Shown one piece after another: positions 43,348-51,968 of a stretch of 64,000 bases of DNA. The notes beneath the pieces were generated by a model. The model was not told the DNA's origin, searched no databases, and was given only the letters and a program-made list of their open reading frames with translations. A program made the translations under genes and the position numbers. The stretch is taken from positions 184,727-248,726 of the forward strand of contig JAHZIX010000048.1 of assembly GCA_022601195.1 (NCBI GenBank), read 5' to 3'. This DNA is from Deltaproteobacteria bacterium (GTDB lineage Bacteria; Acidobacteriota; Thermoanaerobaculia; Multivoradales; JAHZIX01). Each line of letters starts with the position of its first letter. Positions within the stretch are counted from its first letter, which is position 1.

Positions 43348-44366
43348 GTGGCGAGCCACAGGGCCGGGATCTGCAAGACCAGGATCTGCACGGCCGGTGT
43401 CCACGAGTGGCTGCCATCGTCCTGAGCTACAACGGCCGCGAGGTGACCCTCGAGGCCCTCGAGAGCCTGTCCCACATGAGCTATCCCAACTACGACCTCA
43501 TCGTGGTGGACAACGGCTCGACGGATGGTACCTATGAAGCGGTCGAAGAGACTTTCCCGGCGGTAACGCTGCTGCGCACGGAAACCAACCTCGGAGCCGC
43601 CGGAGGATGCAATCTGGGAATCCGTCACGCCATGGAATCGGGCTACGACTATCTACTGATCCTCAACAACGATATTGAGGTAGATCGGGACATGCTCTCC
43701 GAGCTGCTGGCGGTCATTCAACCGGATCCGACCATCGGCTGCGTCGGACCCAAGGAGTATTTCTACGGTGACCGGCAGCGGATCTGGTCCGCTGGAGGCA
43801 TCCTTCGTTTTCGCGAGTCCATCACCACGGAGCGAGGCTCCGGCCAGATCGACCAGGGCCAGTTTGATCGCGACGCGGAAGTGGACTACATCAACGGCTG
43901 CGCCATGCTGATGCGCCGAGAAGCGGTGGCCCAAACGGGTCTTTGGGACCCACTCTTTCACCTAGCGGTGGAAGATGCCGACTTCTGTACCCGCATGAAG
44001 ACCCATGGGTTTCGCTGCTGGTATGTTCATCGGGCCAAGCTCTGGCACATGGTGTCCTATGCCACAGGGGTCTACAAACCTGGTAAGACATTCCAAACGG
44101 GTCGAAGCACTGCCCTCTATATGCGACGCTACGCCAACCCCTGGCAGAAACTCACCACCCTCGCATTCGTGGCCCTCACGCTTCCTCTTGCCTTTCTCCG
44201 CGAGCTCCCCAAAGGCAACCAAGGAGCGGCCATCTCCAAGGCCAAGGGCTTTCTCGACGGCTTGCGGGCTCCTATGACGGCTCCACCGCAGCTGGCAGCT
44301 TCCCAAGCCCCGTCCCAAGAATCACCAGACAAATCAATGATGGACAGTAGAAGCTCTGGGAATTGA
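43344..44366 (+). CDS. Family 2 glycosyltransferase (rhamnosyltransferase-like)
   Basis: 340 residues; the ATG overlaps the previous stop by 4 nt. GT-A fold motifs: V-A-A-I-V-L-S-Y-N-G-R near 14-24, V-V-D-N-G-S-T-D-G, L-G-A-A-G-G-C-N-L-G-I, and the metal-binding L-N-N-D-I-E-V-D (GT2 D-x-D equivalent). A later E-D-A-D-F-C-T-R-M segment is the conserved E-D motif of GT2 members with inverting mechanism. The C-terminal third has one hydrophobic stretch and may associate with the membrane. Cytoplasmic transfer of a nucleotide-activated sugar to a glycan is the likely reaction. The WbbL/rhamnosyltransferase group is the closest I recognise. Confidence 0.9.
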   Translation: MSGEPQGRDLQDQDLHGRCPRVAAIVLSYNGREVTLEALESLSHMSYPNYDLIVVDNGSTDGTYEAVEETFPAVTLLRTETNLGAAGGCNLGIRHAMESGYDYLLILNNDIEVDRDMLSELLAVIQPDPTIGCVGPKEYFYGDRQRIWSAGGILRFRESITTERGSGQIDQGQFDRDAEVDYINGCAMLMRREAVAQTGLWDPLFHLAVEDADFCTRMKTHGFRCWYVHRAKLWHMVSYATGVYKPGKTFQTGRSTALYMRRYANPWQKLTTLAFVALTLPLAFLRELPKGNQGAAISKAKGFLDGLRAPMTAPPQLAASQAPSQESPDKSMMDSRSSGN

Positions 44367-44370
44367 GTCC

Positions 44371-44946
44371 ATGTTGACCCACCTGCGCCAGGACACCGCC
44401 AGGCTTCGGATGCTCAAGACGAAGAAGGCACCGTGGTACGTGATCGAATCCCTGCTTTTTGAGAATGGCTATCAAGCGGTCGTCCTCCACCGCATCGCCC
44501 ATTGGTTCAAAAGCCGCGGAATCCCTCTCTTCGGCCCCCTATTTGCGCGCATTTCTCTTTTCTTGACCGGGGTGGATATCGCTCCCGGAGCCCAGGTCGG
44601 CCCCGGGTTGTTGATCAGTCACGGCGTCGGGCTAGTCATCGGAGGCCATGCCCGCATCGGCGCCGGAGCCCTGTTGCTACACCAGGTCACCATCGGCTCC
44701 CCCAGCCATGGCCGCGTCGAGGAAATGCCTACCATTGGCGACAATGTCTTCATTGGCGCTGGAGCCAAGATCATCGGCGGTATCCAAGTGGGAAATGACG
44801 TGGTGATCGGGGTGAATTGCGTGGTGACCGAAGACATTCCTAGCGATAGCCGGGTCCGCTCCACCTCCGGCTTGATCATTCGCCAGGTAGCCGCCCAGCA
44901 GTCTCCCCCCCCAGACGAGGATCCGCTCCGGAGCCCAGAGTCGTGA
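44371..44946 (+). CDS. Left-handed beta-helix acetyltransferase, serine acetyltransferase-like
   Basis: 191 residues. The N-terminal helical region (Y-Q-A-V-V-L-H-R-I-A-H-W) and the hexapeptide repeats from about 75 on (G-V-D-I-A-P-G-A-Q-V-G-P-G, I-S-H-G-V-G-L-V-I-G) match CysE-type acyltransferases. In surface-polysaccharide loci such SAT-like proteins usually O- or N-acetylate sugars rather than make O-acetylserine. The gene lies between a GT2 and the VTC gene, overlapping the latter's GTG by 4 nt, so a role in glycan acetylation is the better guess. Confidence 0.85.
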   Translation: MLTHLRQDTARLRMLKTKKAPWYVIESLLFENGYQAVVLHRIAHWFKSRGIPLFGPLFARISLFLTGVDIAPGAQVGPGLLISHGVGLVIGGHARIGAGALLLHQVTIGSPSHGRVEEMPTIGDNVFIGAGAKIIGGIQVGNDVVIGVNCVVTEDIPSDSRVRSTSGLIIRQVAAQQSPPPDEDPLRSPES

Positions 44947-45746
44947 CTCAGGAAGCTCCTTTCGAGACCAAGAAGGATCCCAAGCCCTACGACCTTGAGT
45001 GGGTTCAGAAGGATCCCTTCGGCCCCTTGGAGCATGAGCTGAAGTTCGAGGTCGATCGCTTTCGGGTCGAAGCCATGGCCACCCACTTGGAAGTGCTCTG
45101 CCAACGAGACCCTCAATTTCCCGCCAACACCGTCGTCAGCCTCTACTACGACAGCCCGGACCTGCACTTCCTTCGAGACAAATTGGACAGCCACTACCTC
45201 AAGACCAAGGTCCGTCTGCGCTGGTACGAGGCAGCTCCGGGAAACCAGCAATCACCGGTCGCCAAGGCTCCCGCTTTCTTGGAAGTCAAAAGGCGGGTGG
45301 GAAGTCTGCGCCGCAAAGCGCGGGTCCCTACGAACCTCGATGGACGCCAGCTGGCGAGGCTCCCTAGAGATGCTCCGGAGCTGCTGCTGGCTCCAGAGCG
45401 GCTTCGGCAACCGGGGGCTCACCCCGGAGGCTCCCTGGAGCCCTTTCTTCTGGTGCGCTATCACCGGCGACGCTTTGTCGAGCCCCTGACCGGCGCCCGG
45501 GTTTGCCTAGACACCGCCATCCAGGCCGCGCCCGCGAGAGTCCCTGGGCCCCGACTGACCGGCCCCTTCGCCGCGGCGACTGGGATGCCGATTCCCGAGC
45601 GCCTCGACCTCGCAGTATTGGAAGTCAAAGGAAGCTCCTCCACCTTGCCTCCACCACTGGTTCACCTGGTCCAAGGGGGATGCTTCAAGAGCTCGTTTTC
45701 CAAGTATGGCTTATGCTATGAACGGCTGGCCGGAGCCGCCGCATAG
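44943..45746 (+). CDS. VTC-domain protein (polyphosphate polymerase family)
   Basis: 267 residues from a GTG at 44943, overlapping the previous stop by 4 nt. VTC/CYTH-like tunnel features are recognisable: E-L-K-F-E-V near 32, Y-Y-D-S-P-D near 69, K-V-R-L-R-W-Y near 90, L-E-V-K-R-R near 112 and L-E-V-K-G-S near 235. In yeast VTC4 this fold makes polyphosphate; bacterial copies next to DUF4956 and CotH genes have no settled role. A 43-bp gap with a short tandem duplication (two copies of a 14-bp unit, about 45745-45772) separates it from the DUF4956 gene. Confidence 0.88.
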   Translation: MTQEAPFETKKDPKPYDLEWVQKDPFGPLEHELKFEVDRFRVEAMATHLEVLCQRDPQFPANTVVSLYYDSPDLHFLRDKLDSHYLKTKVRLRWYEAAPGNQQSPVAKAPAFLEVKRRVGSLRRKARVPTNLDGRQLARLPRDAPELLLAPERLRQPGAHPGGSLEPFLLVRYHRRRFVEPLTGARVCLDTAIQAAPARVPGPRLTGPFAAATGMPIPERLDLAVLEVKGSSSTLPPPLVHLVQGGCFKSSFSKYGLCYERLAGAAA

Positions 45747-45789
45747 ATTCCCAGAGATAGATTCCCAGAGATAGGGGAGCCCACCGTAA

Positions 45790-46497
45790 ATGAACAGCGT
45801 CGAGACTGTATTGAAAGCCATTGCCGAGTTGAGTGACCCAGAGGTCGAAGTCATTGGCCCTTGGCCCTTCTTGGTTGTGCTCCTGCTGTCCCTGGCTTGC
45901 GCCTTCTTCGTGGCGTTCCTCTACCGCCGCTTCTACTCGAACCGGGAAACCGGCACTCAGATCCATCGGGCCTTCCCTTTGCTGAGCCTTTCCATCACCG
46001 CGATCTTCATCTGTATCCAATTCTCACTCCCCCTCTCCTTGGGCTTGCTGGGAGCGTTGTCTATCGTCCGCTTCCGCACTCCCATCAAGGAGCCAGAGGA
46101 GATTGGCTTCCTCATGGTGGTCATCGCGACCTCTCTAGCTTGCGCTACCTTCAACTTCGTTTTCTTGGGGGTCATCCTCAGCTTGGCTGGGCTAGCCGTG
46201 CTGGTGCAAGAATTCGTCTTCACTCGCTTGGGCTCCACCGGACGCCACGGCATGGTGATGATGGCGTTGCCCCAGAACGACTTCGAGAGCCGCCGCCAAG
46301 ACCTCCTCGAGGCTCTCGCCAGTGCTCTACCCAAGGGCCGATTCGAAAGTGTCTCTCAGCACGATGGACAAGTCGTCCTGACCTATAGCTTTCGAGACCT
46401 GGCTCCTCAGCGCATGCCACAAGTTCAGAGCCAGTTGACCGATGTCATCGACCCTTCCCACTACTCCATTTCCTATAAAACAACCGGTCACCCGTGA
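45790..46497 (+). CDS. DUF4956 membrane protein
   Basis: 235 residues; GGGGAG stands before the ATG. Four membrane helices (about 18-40, 60-85, 95-125 and 130-150) with the characteristic L-S-L-G-L-L-G-A-L-S-I-V-R-F-R-T-P-I-K segment, followed by a soluble C-terminal domain of about 80 residues. DUF4956 genes regularly adjoin VTC and CotH genes, as here. The stop overlaps the GTG of the CotH gene by 4 nt. The biochemical role is unknown. Confidence 0.9.
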   Translation: MNSVETVLKAIAELSDPEVEVIGPWPFLVVLLLSLACAFFVAFLYRRFYSNRETGTQIHRAFPLLSLSITAIFICIQFSLPLSLGLLGALSIVRFRTPIKEPEEIGFLMVVIATSLACATFNFVFLGVILSLAGLAVLVQEFVFTRLGSTGRHGMVMMALPQNDFESRRQDLLEALASALPKGRFESVSQHDGQVVLTYSFRDLAPQRMPQVQSQLTDVIDPSHYSISYKTTGHP

Positions 46498-48191
46498 CCC
46501 GTGACCAGCGGGGGCGGCTCACCCTCCTGATTTGCCTCATCGCCATCGGTGCTGCCGGTTGGGCAGCGCACCGATGGACCCTGCTGGACCCCTTGCGTAC
46601 CGCTGGCCAACGACGACAGGTCACTCCGGAAGAGCTGGGCTCCGGTCGCCTCGCTCGCTCCCTTCAGCAGCTTTCGAAACTCCAGCCTCGCCCCTACGAC
46701 CCCCAGCTCGAGGCCGACTCGCCGCGTTCAGGCCGAAAGGATCCCGTGGGATGGAGCGTCGAAACCTGGAACCTGGACGACTACCCCAGCAGCCAGGGCA
46801 TTCCTCCCCAACTGGTCGCCCAGGGTTTGAATATCGTCTCCATAGCGGTTCGCCCCATCGACCTGAAGGCCATCGAGAAACAGCCCCGTGGGCGAGGCCA
46901 GGAAAGCGAACGTCCCGCCTACGTCTCTCTGTTCACAGACAAGGAGCTTACCTTCGCTTCCGGGGTCGGAATTCGCCTCCACGGCGGCTTGAGCCGGATC
47001 CACTCACCGGTCAAGAGCTATCGCCTCTACTTCCATCGCAACTATGGCGCCACTGAGATACCGTCATCGGTTCTTCACTGGCCCCACCGCCGGCCGGCGG
47101 ATCGCCTGGTTCTCCACAACGATGTACGCCAAGATTTTGCCCAGCAGGATTGGCACTTCAATAGTCCTTTGGCCTACGACATCTCACGTCGCCTGGGCGC
47201 CTGGGCGCCTCACACTCTGCCGGCTCTCTTCTATCTCAACGGCCAGCGGCAAGGGATCTACTTCCTGACCGAACGGATCGACGAAAAGTTCCTCATCGAC
47301 CACTTCGGCCACGACGACTTCGTCTTCCTGCGCACCAAGAGGGATAGGGGAGACAGCCGCTTTCGGAAGGGAGACCGGAGTCTCTTCAAAGAGATTCGCC
47401 AATGGGAAACCCAACAACGCCCACTGACGCTCGAATCGGTTGAGAAACGCATCGAGACGGAAAACCTCTTCTCCTGGGCTCTATCGATTCTCTTTTGTGC
47501 CACCACGGATCCGTTTCAGGGTTCCTTGCTTCGTGACCAGACCGACCCCGAGAGCCGGTGGTTTTGGATCAACTGGGATATGGACCACAGCTTCATGGCG
47601 GCCAAGGGGAAAACGGCCGGCCCGGCAAACGAAGACACCTTTCGAAGCCTTTTCACCGGCCGCCACCCGGATCTTCGAGCTCGCCTGCTGCGACGGCTCG
47701 CCCAAGAAGATCCCAAATTCCAAAGCGCCTTTGCCGATCGCTTCAGCGAAGCTCTCAACCACCAGTTGACGGATGACTTCCTAGCCCAGCGCCTCGCCTT
47801 CTACCGTCAGGTCGCAAAGAATTACCATCTTCAAGACCGTGAGTTTCTCGATTCCTTGAGAATCTTCCTCAAACGCCGCAAGAATGTCTTGAGACGACAG
47901 TTCCTACGGACTTTCCCTGGGGGAGATAGCTATCGCCTCCGAGTCATCGTACCGGCGGGTAGCCGTGTCGTCGTCGATGGCTACCCGTATTCCGAGGACT
48001 ACGTCGGCTGGTATTTCACCGGCCAAAGAGCCGTGCTCGAGATCGGTGAGGAAGCCGAGGGGTTCTCCCATTGGGAAGTATCGGGCCCGGGAACGGGCCG
48101 AAGGACTTCTTCCTCGGCAAGAACTCTCCGGCTGGAGGCCCAGGACAATCTGACGGTAGAGGCGATTTTCGTCAACGACGAGAATCGTTGA
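46494..48191 (+). CDS. CotH-family protein kinase-like, membrane anchored
   Basis: 565 residues from a GTG overlapping the DUF4956 stop. One N-terminal membrane helix (about 8-25), then a CotH domain: R-L-H-G-G-L-S-R near 163, K-S-Y-R-L-Y-F, W-x-F-N-S-P-L-A-Y-D near 225, and W-D-M-D-H-S-F near 360, which corresponds to the metal-binding D-x-D-x-x of CotH kinases. The final 80 residues are a beta domain (R-L-R-V-I-V-P-A-G-S-R-V). CotH proteins phosphorylate secreted proteins on serine in Bacillus; exported bacterial homologues with VTC and DUF4956 are widespread but uncharacterised. Confidence 0.87.
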   Translation: MTRDQRGRLTLLICLIAIGAAGWAAHRWTLLDPLRTAGQRRQVTPEELGSGRLARSLQQLSKLQPRPYDPQLEADSPRSGRKDPVGWSVETWNLDDYPSSQGIPPQLVAQGLNIVSIAVRPIDLKAIEKQPRGRGQESERPAYVSLFTDKELTFASGVGIRLHGGLSRIHSPVKSYRLYFHRNYGATEIPSSVLHWPHRRPADRLVLHNDVRQDFAQQDWHFNSPLAYDISRRLGAWAPHTLPALFYLNGQRQGIYFLTERIDEKFLIDHFGHDDFVFLRTKRDRGDSRFRKGDRSLFKEIRQWETQQRPLTLESVEKRIETENLFSWALSILFCATTDPFQGSLLRDQTDPESRWFWINWDMDHSFMAAKGKTAGPANEDTFRSLFTGRHPDLRARLLRRLAQEDPKFQSAFADRFSEALNHQLTDDFLAQRLAFYRQVAKNYHLQDREFLDSLRIFLKRRKNVLRRQFLRTFPGGDSYRLRVIVPAGSRVVVDGYPYSEDYVGWYFTGQRAVLEIGEEAEGFSHWEVSGPGTGRRTSSSARTLRLEAQDNLTVEAIFVNDENR

Positions 48192-48209
48192 GGACGCCCC
48201 TCGAGCTGC

Positions 48210-48235
48210 CCTGCGACGTAGCGAGGCGGGTTTTG
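48210..48235 (+). terminator. Possible intrinsic terminator of the plus-strand operon
   Basis: CCC-T-GC (48210-48215) can pair with GCGGG (48227-48231) with one bulged T and an 11-nt loop, directly followed by TTTT. It is 19 nt after the CotH stop. The short bulged stem makes it a weak candidate. Confidence 0.35.
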
Positions 48236-48245
48236 GGGAGAGCCG

Positions 48246-48587
48246 TCAGTTTTCGGTGAGATGCCCAAAGAATACGGAGGCGACAAAGAATTTGATCCGC
48301 TCTCGAATCTCTGGTTCTAGTTCCAAGAACTCCAGTCCAAAACCCACCATGGGTTCCGTCCAGGCAACTTTTCCCCGGCCCTGAATGGGCACATTCGGAG
48401 TCTCGTCCGGTAGAAAGAACCGGAAAAAGACAAAACTACCCTGCTCCAGGGGATGATTGGTATCGACGAAGGCTCCCGTCTCGCTGATGTCTTCTATGCG
48501 TCCGTTGATGGGAGGACAGTTACTGGCATACTGAATCTCCATCGGCCGAACCACGCGCACAGCCGTCCGCCGGTCTGCTCCAGACAT
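48246..48587 (-). CDS. PilZ-domain protein
   Basis: 113 residues from the ATG at 48587, chosen for AAGGAG 9 nt upstream (the frame is open for 13 more codons). PilZ features: the arginine pair in D-R-R-T-A-V-R-V near the start, D-I-S-E-T-G-A-F-V (D-x-S-x-x-G) about 30 residues later, and V-G-F-G-L-E-F near the end. It probably binds cyclic di-GMP and acts by protein contact. Its stop faces that of the CotH gene. Confidence 0.85.
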   Translation of the reverse strand: MSGADRRTAVRVVRPMEIQYASNCPPINGRIEDISETGAFVDTNHPLEQGSFVFFRFFLPDETPNVPIQGRGKVAWTEPMVGFGLEFLELEPEIRERIKFFVASVFFGHLTEN

Positions 48588-48857
48588 GAAGGCAATCTCC
48601 TTTTCATGGCGGCCAAAACCGCACAAAAAGCGCTCAGAACCTATGCTAATACCCCTTGGACAGCACGAATTCTAGCCCAGATGAGAAGGGCTGTCTCCCC
48701 ACCTAGCCAGGAAATCCTCTCGAGGATCGATCCGAATAAGATCGGAATCACAGCCGTATCATTCTTGAACCCCGGGAGCTCGCCTCGATACAGGAATCCC
48801 TCGGGCCATTTTTCCCGGCGGAGCACCGCCTCAGAAAACTCAGAAAAAGGAGTCAAC

Positions 48858-49154
48858 ATGGAATTACGACGAATCGATCCTCTCTCTTGCGCCAAGGTAA
48901 CCGGCATCCTGTATGGCGCCATGGGGTTGTTGATCGGCGGTATCTTCTCCCTTATCTCGGTCATGGGAGGAGTCTTGGGGTCGGGCGACTCGGGCTCTCT
49001 GGGTGGCCTCGAGGGGCTTATCGTGGGTGCTGGAGCGGTGATCTTTCTGCCGATTTTCTATGGTGTCCTGGGCGCGGTCTTCTCCGCTCTGGGTGCCTTT
49101 CTCTACAATCTCGTGGCAAGAAACTTCGGTGGAATCGAGGTCGACCTGTCCTAG
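48858..49154 (+). CDS. Small two-helix membrane protein
   Basis: 98 residues from the ATG at 48858, where AAAGGAG lies 6 nt upstream; the frame is open far upstream but without coding character. After M-E-L-R-R-I-D-P-L-S-C-A-K-V there are two glycine-rich membrane segments (about 14-40 and 52-82), ending F-G-G-I-E-V-D-L. Similar small proteins with the opening I-x-P-x-S-x-A-K occur in many bacteria and are annotated only as hypothetical or DUF3566-like membrane proteins. Function unknown. It is monocistronic, with about 270 bp upstream shared with the divergent PilZ gene. Confidence 0.75.
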   Translation: MELRRIDPLSCAKVTGILYGAMGLLIGGIFSLISVMGGVLGSGDSGSLGGLEGLIVGAGAVIFLPIFYGVLGAVFSALGAFLYNLVARNFGGIEVDLS

Positions 49155-49279
49155 TTGTTCCTCTTCATCGACTTCCCGAGGAGGCGCCGTCGGTGAGGTA
49201 AAGCCCCAGAAGAAGGAGAGGCAGGAGAGGTGGCAGCCGAGTGGCAGACCCGAAGCATCACTCCCAGGGAGCGCGCCCC

Positions 49280-50017
49280 TCACCCTCCCCGGGGCCGCAC
49301 ATGGAGGTCCGTTAGCTCCGCAGTGCGAGGCAGAGTGAGGGCAGCGAGAGTCGCGTGGGCTACGTCTTCCGGCTGCATCCACTGAGCCGGGTCGTAGGGC
49401 CGATCTTCATAGCGGTGGACTTCGGCCTGCATGGCACTGGCGGTTCGGCCGGGAAACACCGTAAGAACCCGCACACCGCTGGTCTGGACCTCGTCCCGCA
49501 AGCTATCGGCGATCGCTCGAAGAGCGTGCTTCGTTGCCCCATAAGCACCGTAACCGCCTCTCGCTGGAGAAAATCCGGCACTGGAATTCACGAACACGAT
49601 CTGCCCCTGACGCTGCTTGACCCCCGCGAGTAAGGCTTGGGTAAGAAGAAAAGGTGATCGAACGTTGACCCGGTACTGACGGTCGAGGTCTTGGACGGAA
49701 GACTGCTCGAGAGCGCCTCCGAGAAAGAGCCCCATGCTGTGTACCAACAAATCGATCCCATCGAAGGATTGGTGGCAGCGGCCCGCTAAGGCTGCCACTC
49801 CCCGGTCCTCCTCTAGCTCCGCTACCCAAATCTGAACCTCACTTCCGAAACGGCGTGCTCGGCCCGCTAACTCCTCGAGCTTCCCCTCATCTCGGCCCGT
49901 CAGCAAGAGATTCACTCCAGAATCCGCCAAAGCCAAAGCAATGGCGCCACCGATACCGCCTGTGGCGCCGGTGATCACGGCATTGGATCCAGCAAGATGG
50001 GTACAGGTCTTGGTCAT
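49280..50017 (-). CDS. Short-chain dehydrogenase/reductase
   Basis: 245 residues from the ATG at 50017 with GGAGG 7 nt upstream; this ATG overlaps the previous gene's TGA. SDR motifs: T-G-A-T-G-G-I-G (cofactor), N-V-R near 112, catalytic N-S-S-A-G and Y-G-A-T-K. In this gene string it may reduce a keto-sugar intermediate, but SDRs are too varied to say; the classic Y-x-x-x-K pattern fits generic oxidoreductases. The last gene of the 54.0-49.3 kb unit. Confidence 0.88.
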   Translation of the reverse strand: MTKTCTHLAGSNAVITGATGGIGGAIALALADSGVNLLLTGRDEGKLEELAGRARRFGSEVQIWVAELEEDRGVAALAGRCHQSFDGIDLLVHSMGLFLGGALEQSSVQDLDRQYRVNVRSPFLLTQALLAGVKQRQGQIVFVNSSAGFSPARGGYGAYGATKHALRAIADSLRDEVQTSGVRVLTVFPGRTASAMQAEVHRYEDRPYDPAQWMQPEDVAHATLAALTLPRTAELTDLHVRPRGG

Positions 50018-51351
50018 CACACTTCCTCCGGTGGGTCGAGATTCCGCAATAGGCCCGCCGCCAGAAGGGCATCGGCGGAGGCTCTCACCGTGGCGAAAGG
50101 AATGCCGGACCGCTCCGCCACATCCAGCAAGCTGTGGCTGCCGTCACTGAGGTTGAGGACCCAAAGCAGTGCCAGCTCCCGCTCTCGACTGCCTTCGCCA
50201 CCGACCGCCCGGTACAGACCTCGTCGCCCTAACTGAGGCTCCCCCTTGGGGTTGAGGTTGAGGGCCCGGGTATTGCCTTCCAGTACCGCCATGACCTCTA
50301 GATAAGTTCGTAGAGATCCGGCCAGGAACTTCGGCTGCACCAGGCTCAGGTCGTCTCTCGAAGTGTGGTACTCCGCATACCGACCGTAGGGGGTTCGGGT
50401 GAGTGACCCCACCGGTAGATCGAAGCCCGGCGAGCAATATTGCCGCTCGTCGTAGCCGAACGGAACGAAGTCCTCGACTCCATAGTCCCGGCCGGACTCC
50501 CTCAGCACCAGGCTGACGACCCGGTCGATTTCCGCATCGCCCTGCCGACTCTTCTTGTAGTGGAAGGGGCCTGAATCTCCTAGGTTGGCAGCCACCAAAC
50601 CATGACTGACCCGGGCCGTGGTGTCCTCGTTCTTGGCCAACCAGGTGATCGAGCCAATGGTTCCCGGCACGAAAACGAACCGATAGGAGTACCGCCGACG
50701 GGACACCGTCCCCAAGGCAGCCGCCAAGCGACTGACCACAGCCAGCCCAGAAAGATTGTCATTGGCAAGGGAGGGATGGCAGCAGTGGGTGGAAAGGAGA
50801 ACCTCCTGCTGCGATTCTCCGGGTAGAAAAAACTCGCCATAGGTCAGGGAACCGTGGTCCAGGGTGGCCTCCACGCACACCTCGTACTCGCCCTCAGGGA
50901 GGGTTTCCCTCAGTCGATGAGGAAGGCAAAACCCCCAATTTTCTCGATAGTAGGAAGTTCGGTAGGGAATGACATCCGGCTGTTCCTCGAGGCTGTACAG
51001 GTGCTCTTGGAGGTCTTCCAAGGACAACTTTTGGCGCACCGGCACGCTATACCCCAAAACATGGAGATTGTGGTCTCGGGAATCCACCAGGATCTCTCCG
51101 CCTGGGCCCTTGATCCAAGCCCTCTTCAGATTCCATTCCTTGGGTACCGTCCAATCCAGCACCGGAGTACCCGTAGGCACCTCGTGAATCTCCAGGGGAA
51201 GGGTCTCCTGGATCAGGCCCAGAGTCTCACGCACCCCATCTCCCGTAAGGCTTCGGCAAAGAGGATAAGCCCGCTCCGCAAAACGGTACATATCCGAGCC
51301 AGAGCCCGCCGAATCAAAATCGGCTAAGAGTTGGGCGATCGTGATTTCCAC
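50017..51351 (-). CDS. DUF4910 aminopeptidase-like protein with winged-helix tail
   Basis: 444 residues. The central domain is M28-peptidase-like, with the metal-binding segment H-C-C-H-P-S-L-A-N-D-N-L-S-G near 190 and Y-D-E-R-Q-Y-C-S-P-G-F near 313. The N-terminal region (Y-P-L-C-R-S-L-T-G-D-G near 29) is the usual start of DUF4910/DUF2172 proteins from surface-polysaccharide loci. The last 75 residues read as a winged helix (G-I-P-F-A-T-V-R-A-S). Role unknown; members are thought to process a modified sugar or amino-sugar, not a peptide. Stop and next start overlap. Confidence 0.85.
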   Translation of the reverse strand: MEITIAQLLADFDSAGSGSDMYRFAERAYPLCRSLTGDGVRETLGLIQETLPLEIHEVPTGTPVLDWTVPKEWNLKRAWIKGPGGEILVDSRDHNLHVLGYSVPVRQKLSLEDLQEHLYSLEEQPDVIPYRTSYYRENWGFCLPHRLRETLPEGEYEVCVEATLDHGSLTYGEFFLPGESQQEVLLSTHCCHPSLANDNLSGLAVVSRLAAALGTVSRRRYSYRFVFVPGTIGSITWLAKNEDTTARVSHGLVAANLGDSGPFHYKKSRQGDAEIDRVVSLVLRESGRDYGVEDFVPFGYDERQYCSPGFDLPVGSLTRTPYGRYAEYHTSRDDLSLVQPKFLAGSLRTYLEVMAVLEGNTRALNLNPKGEPQLGRRGLYRAVGGEGSRERELALLWVLNLSDGSHSLLDVAERSGIPFATVRASADALLAAGLLRNLDPPEEV

Positions 51352-51392
51352 GAGAGTCTCTCCTTCATATAGCTATCTCAGCCTTCCCGGGC

Positions 51393-51953
51393 CTAGGATT
51401 CCGTCGAGCTTCCCGGCTCCGCTCCCGCCCGCCACAACGGCAACTCCTGATCTCTCTCCGAGATCACCGTCACCTCGAGGGGCCACTCGATAGCGAAAGC
51501 AGGATCATTCCAACGGTACCCCCGGGCAGCGCCAGGCTGAAAGAAGTCAGACATCTGGTAGAAAACTTCTGAGTCGTCTTCCAGGGTCTGGAATCCATGA
51601 GCAAAGCCCTTAGGTATGTAGAGCTGATTGCGCTTCTCCGCAGAAAGAGTAATGGCAAATACCTCGAGGAAGGTTGGGGATGATGGCCTCAGATCCACGA
51701 TCGCATCGAAAATGGCTCCTCGAGTCACTCGGACAACCTTGGCTTCTTCGTGAGGAGGTTGCTGAAAGTGTAGACCTCGTACCGTCCCTTTTCGGTGATT
51801 GAAGGAAATATTGCATTGAGCTGTCGCCGGGGAAAGGCCCTGGGCCTCAAAGTCTCGTTGGCAGAACGTGCGGGCGAAAAAACCGCGATCGTCTGACAAA
51901 CGCTCGACTTCGACGACGAAAGCACCCTTCAGTGGGGATTCCCGAAAGATCAC
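51393..51953 (-). CDS. rfbC: dTDP-4-dehydrorhamnose 3,5-epimerase family
   Basis: 186 residues, the normal length of RmlC. Cupin landmarks: D-D-R-G-F-F-A-R-T-F near 21, G-L-H-F-Q with the catalytic histidine near 61, D-L-R-P-S-S-P-T near 87 and F-A-H-G-F near 117, then Y-Q-M-S-D-F-F-Q-P-G. It epimerises C3/C5 of a 4-keto-6-deoxy-hexose nucleotide. Since the unit also encodes a CDP-glucose-forming enzyme and a C-methyltransferase, the substrate may be a CDP- rather than dTDP-linked sugar. 41 bp precede the DUF4910 gene; 15 bp follow the methyltransferase. Confidence 0.88.
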   Translation of the reverse strand: MIFRESPLKGAFVVEVERLSDDRGFFARTFCQRDFEAQGLSPATAQCNISFNHRKGTVRGLHFQQPPHEEAKVVRVTRGAIFDAIVDLRPSSPTFLEVFAITLSAEKRNQLYIPKGFAHGFQTLEDDSEVFYQMSDFFQPGAARGYRWNDPAFAIEWPLEVTVISERDQELPLWRAGAEPGSSTES

Positions 51954-51968
51954 TCTAGGCCTTCCTGC

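Noticed and set aside
48453..48857. N-terminal extension of the 98-residue membrane protein
   Set aside because: Runs across the divergent PilZ gene; the ATG at 48858 has AAAGGAG at the right distance.
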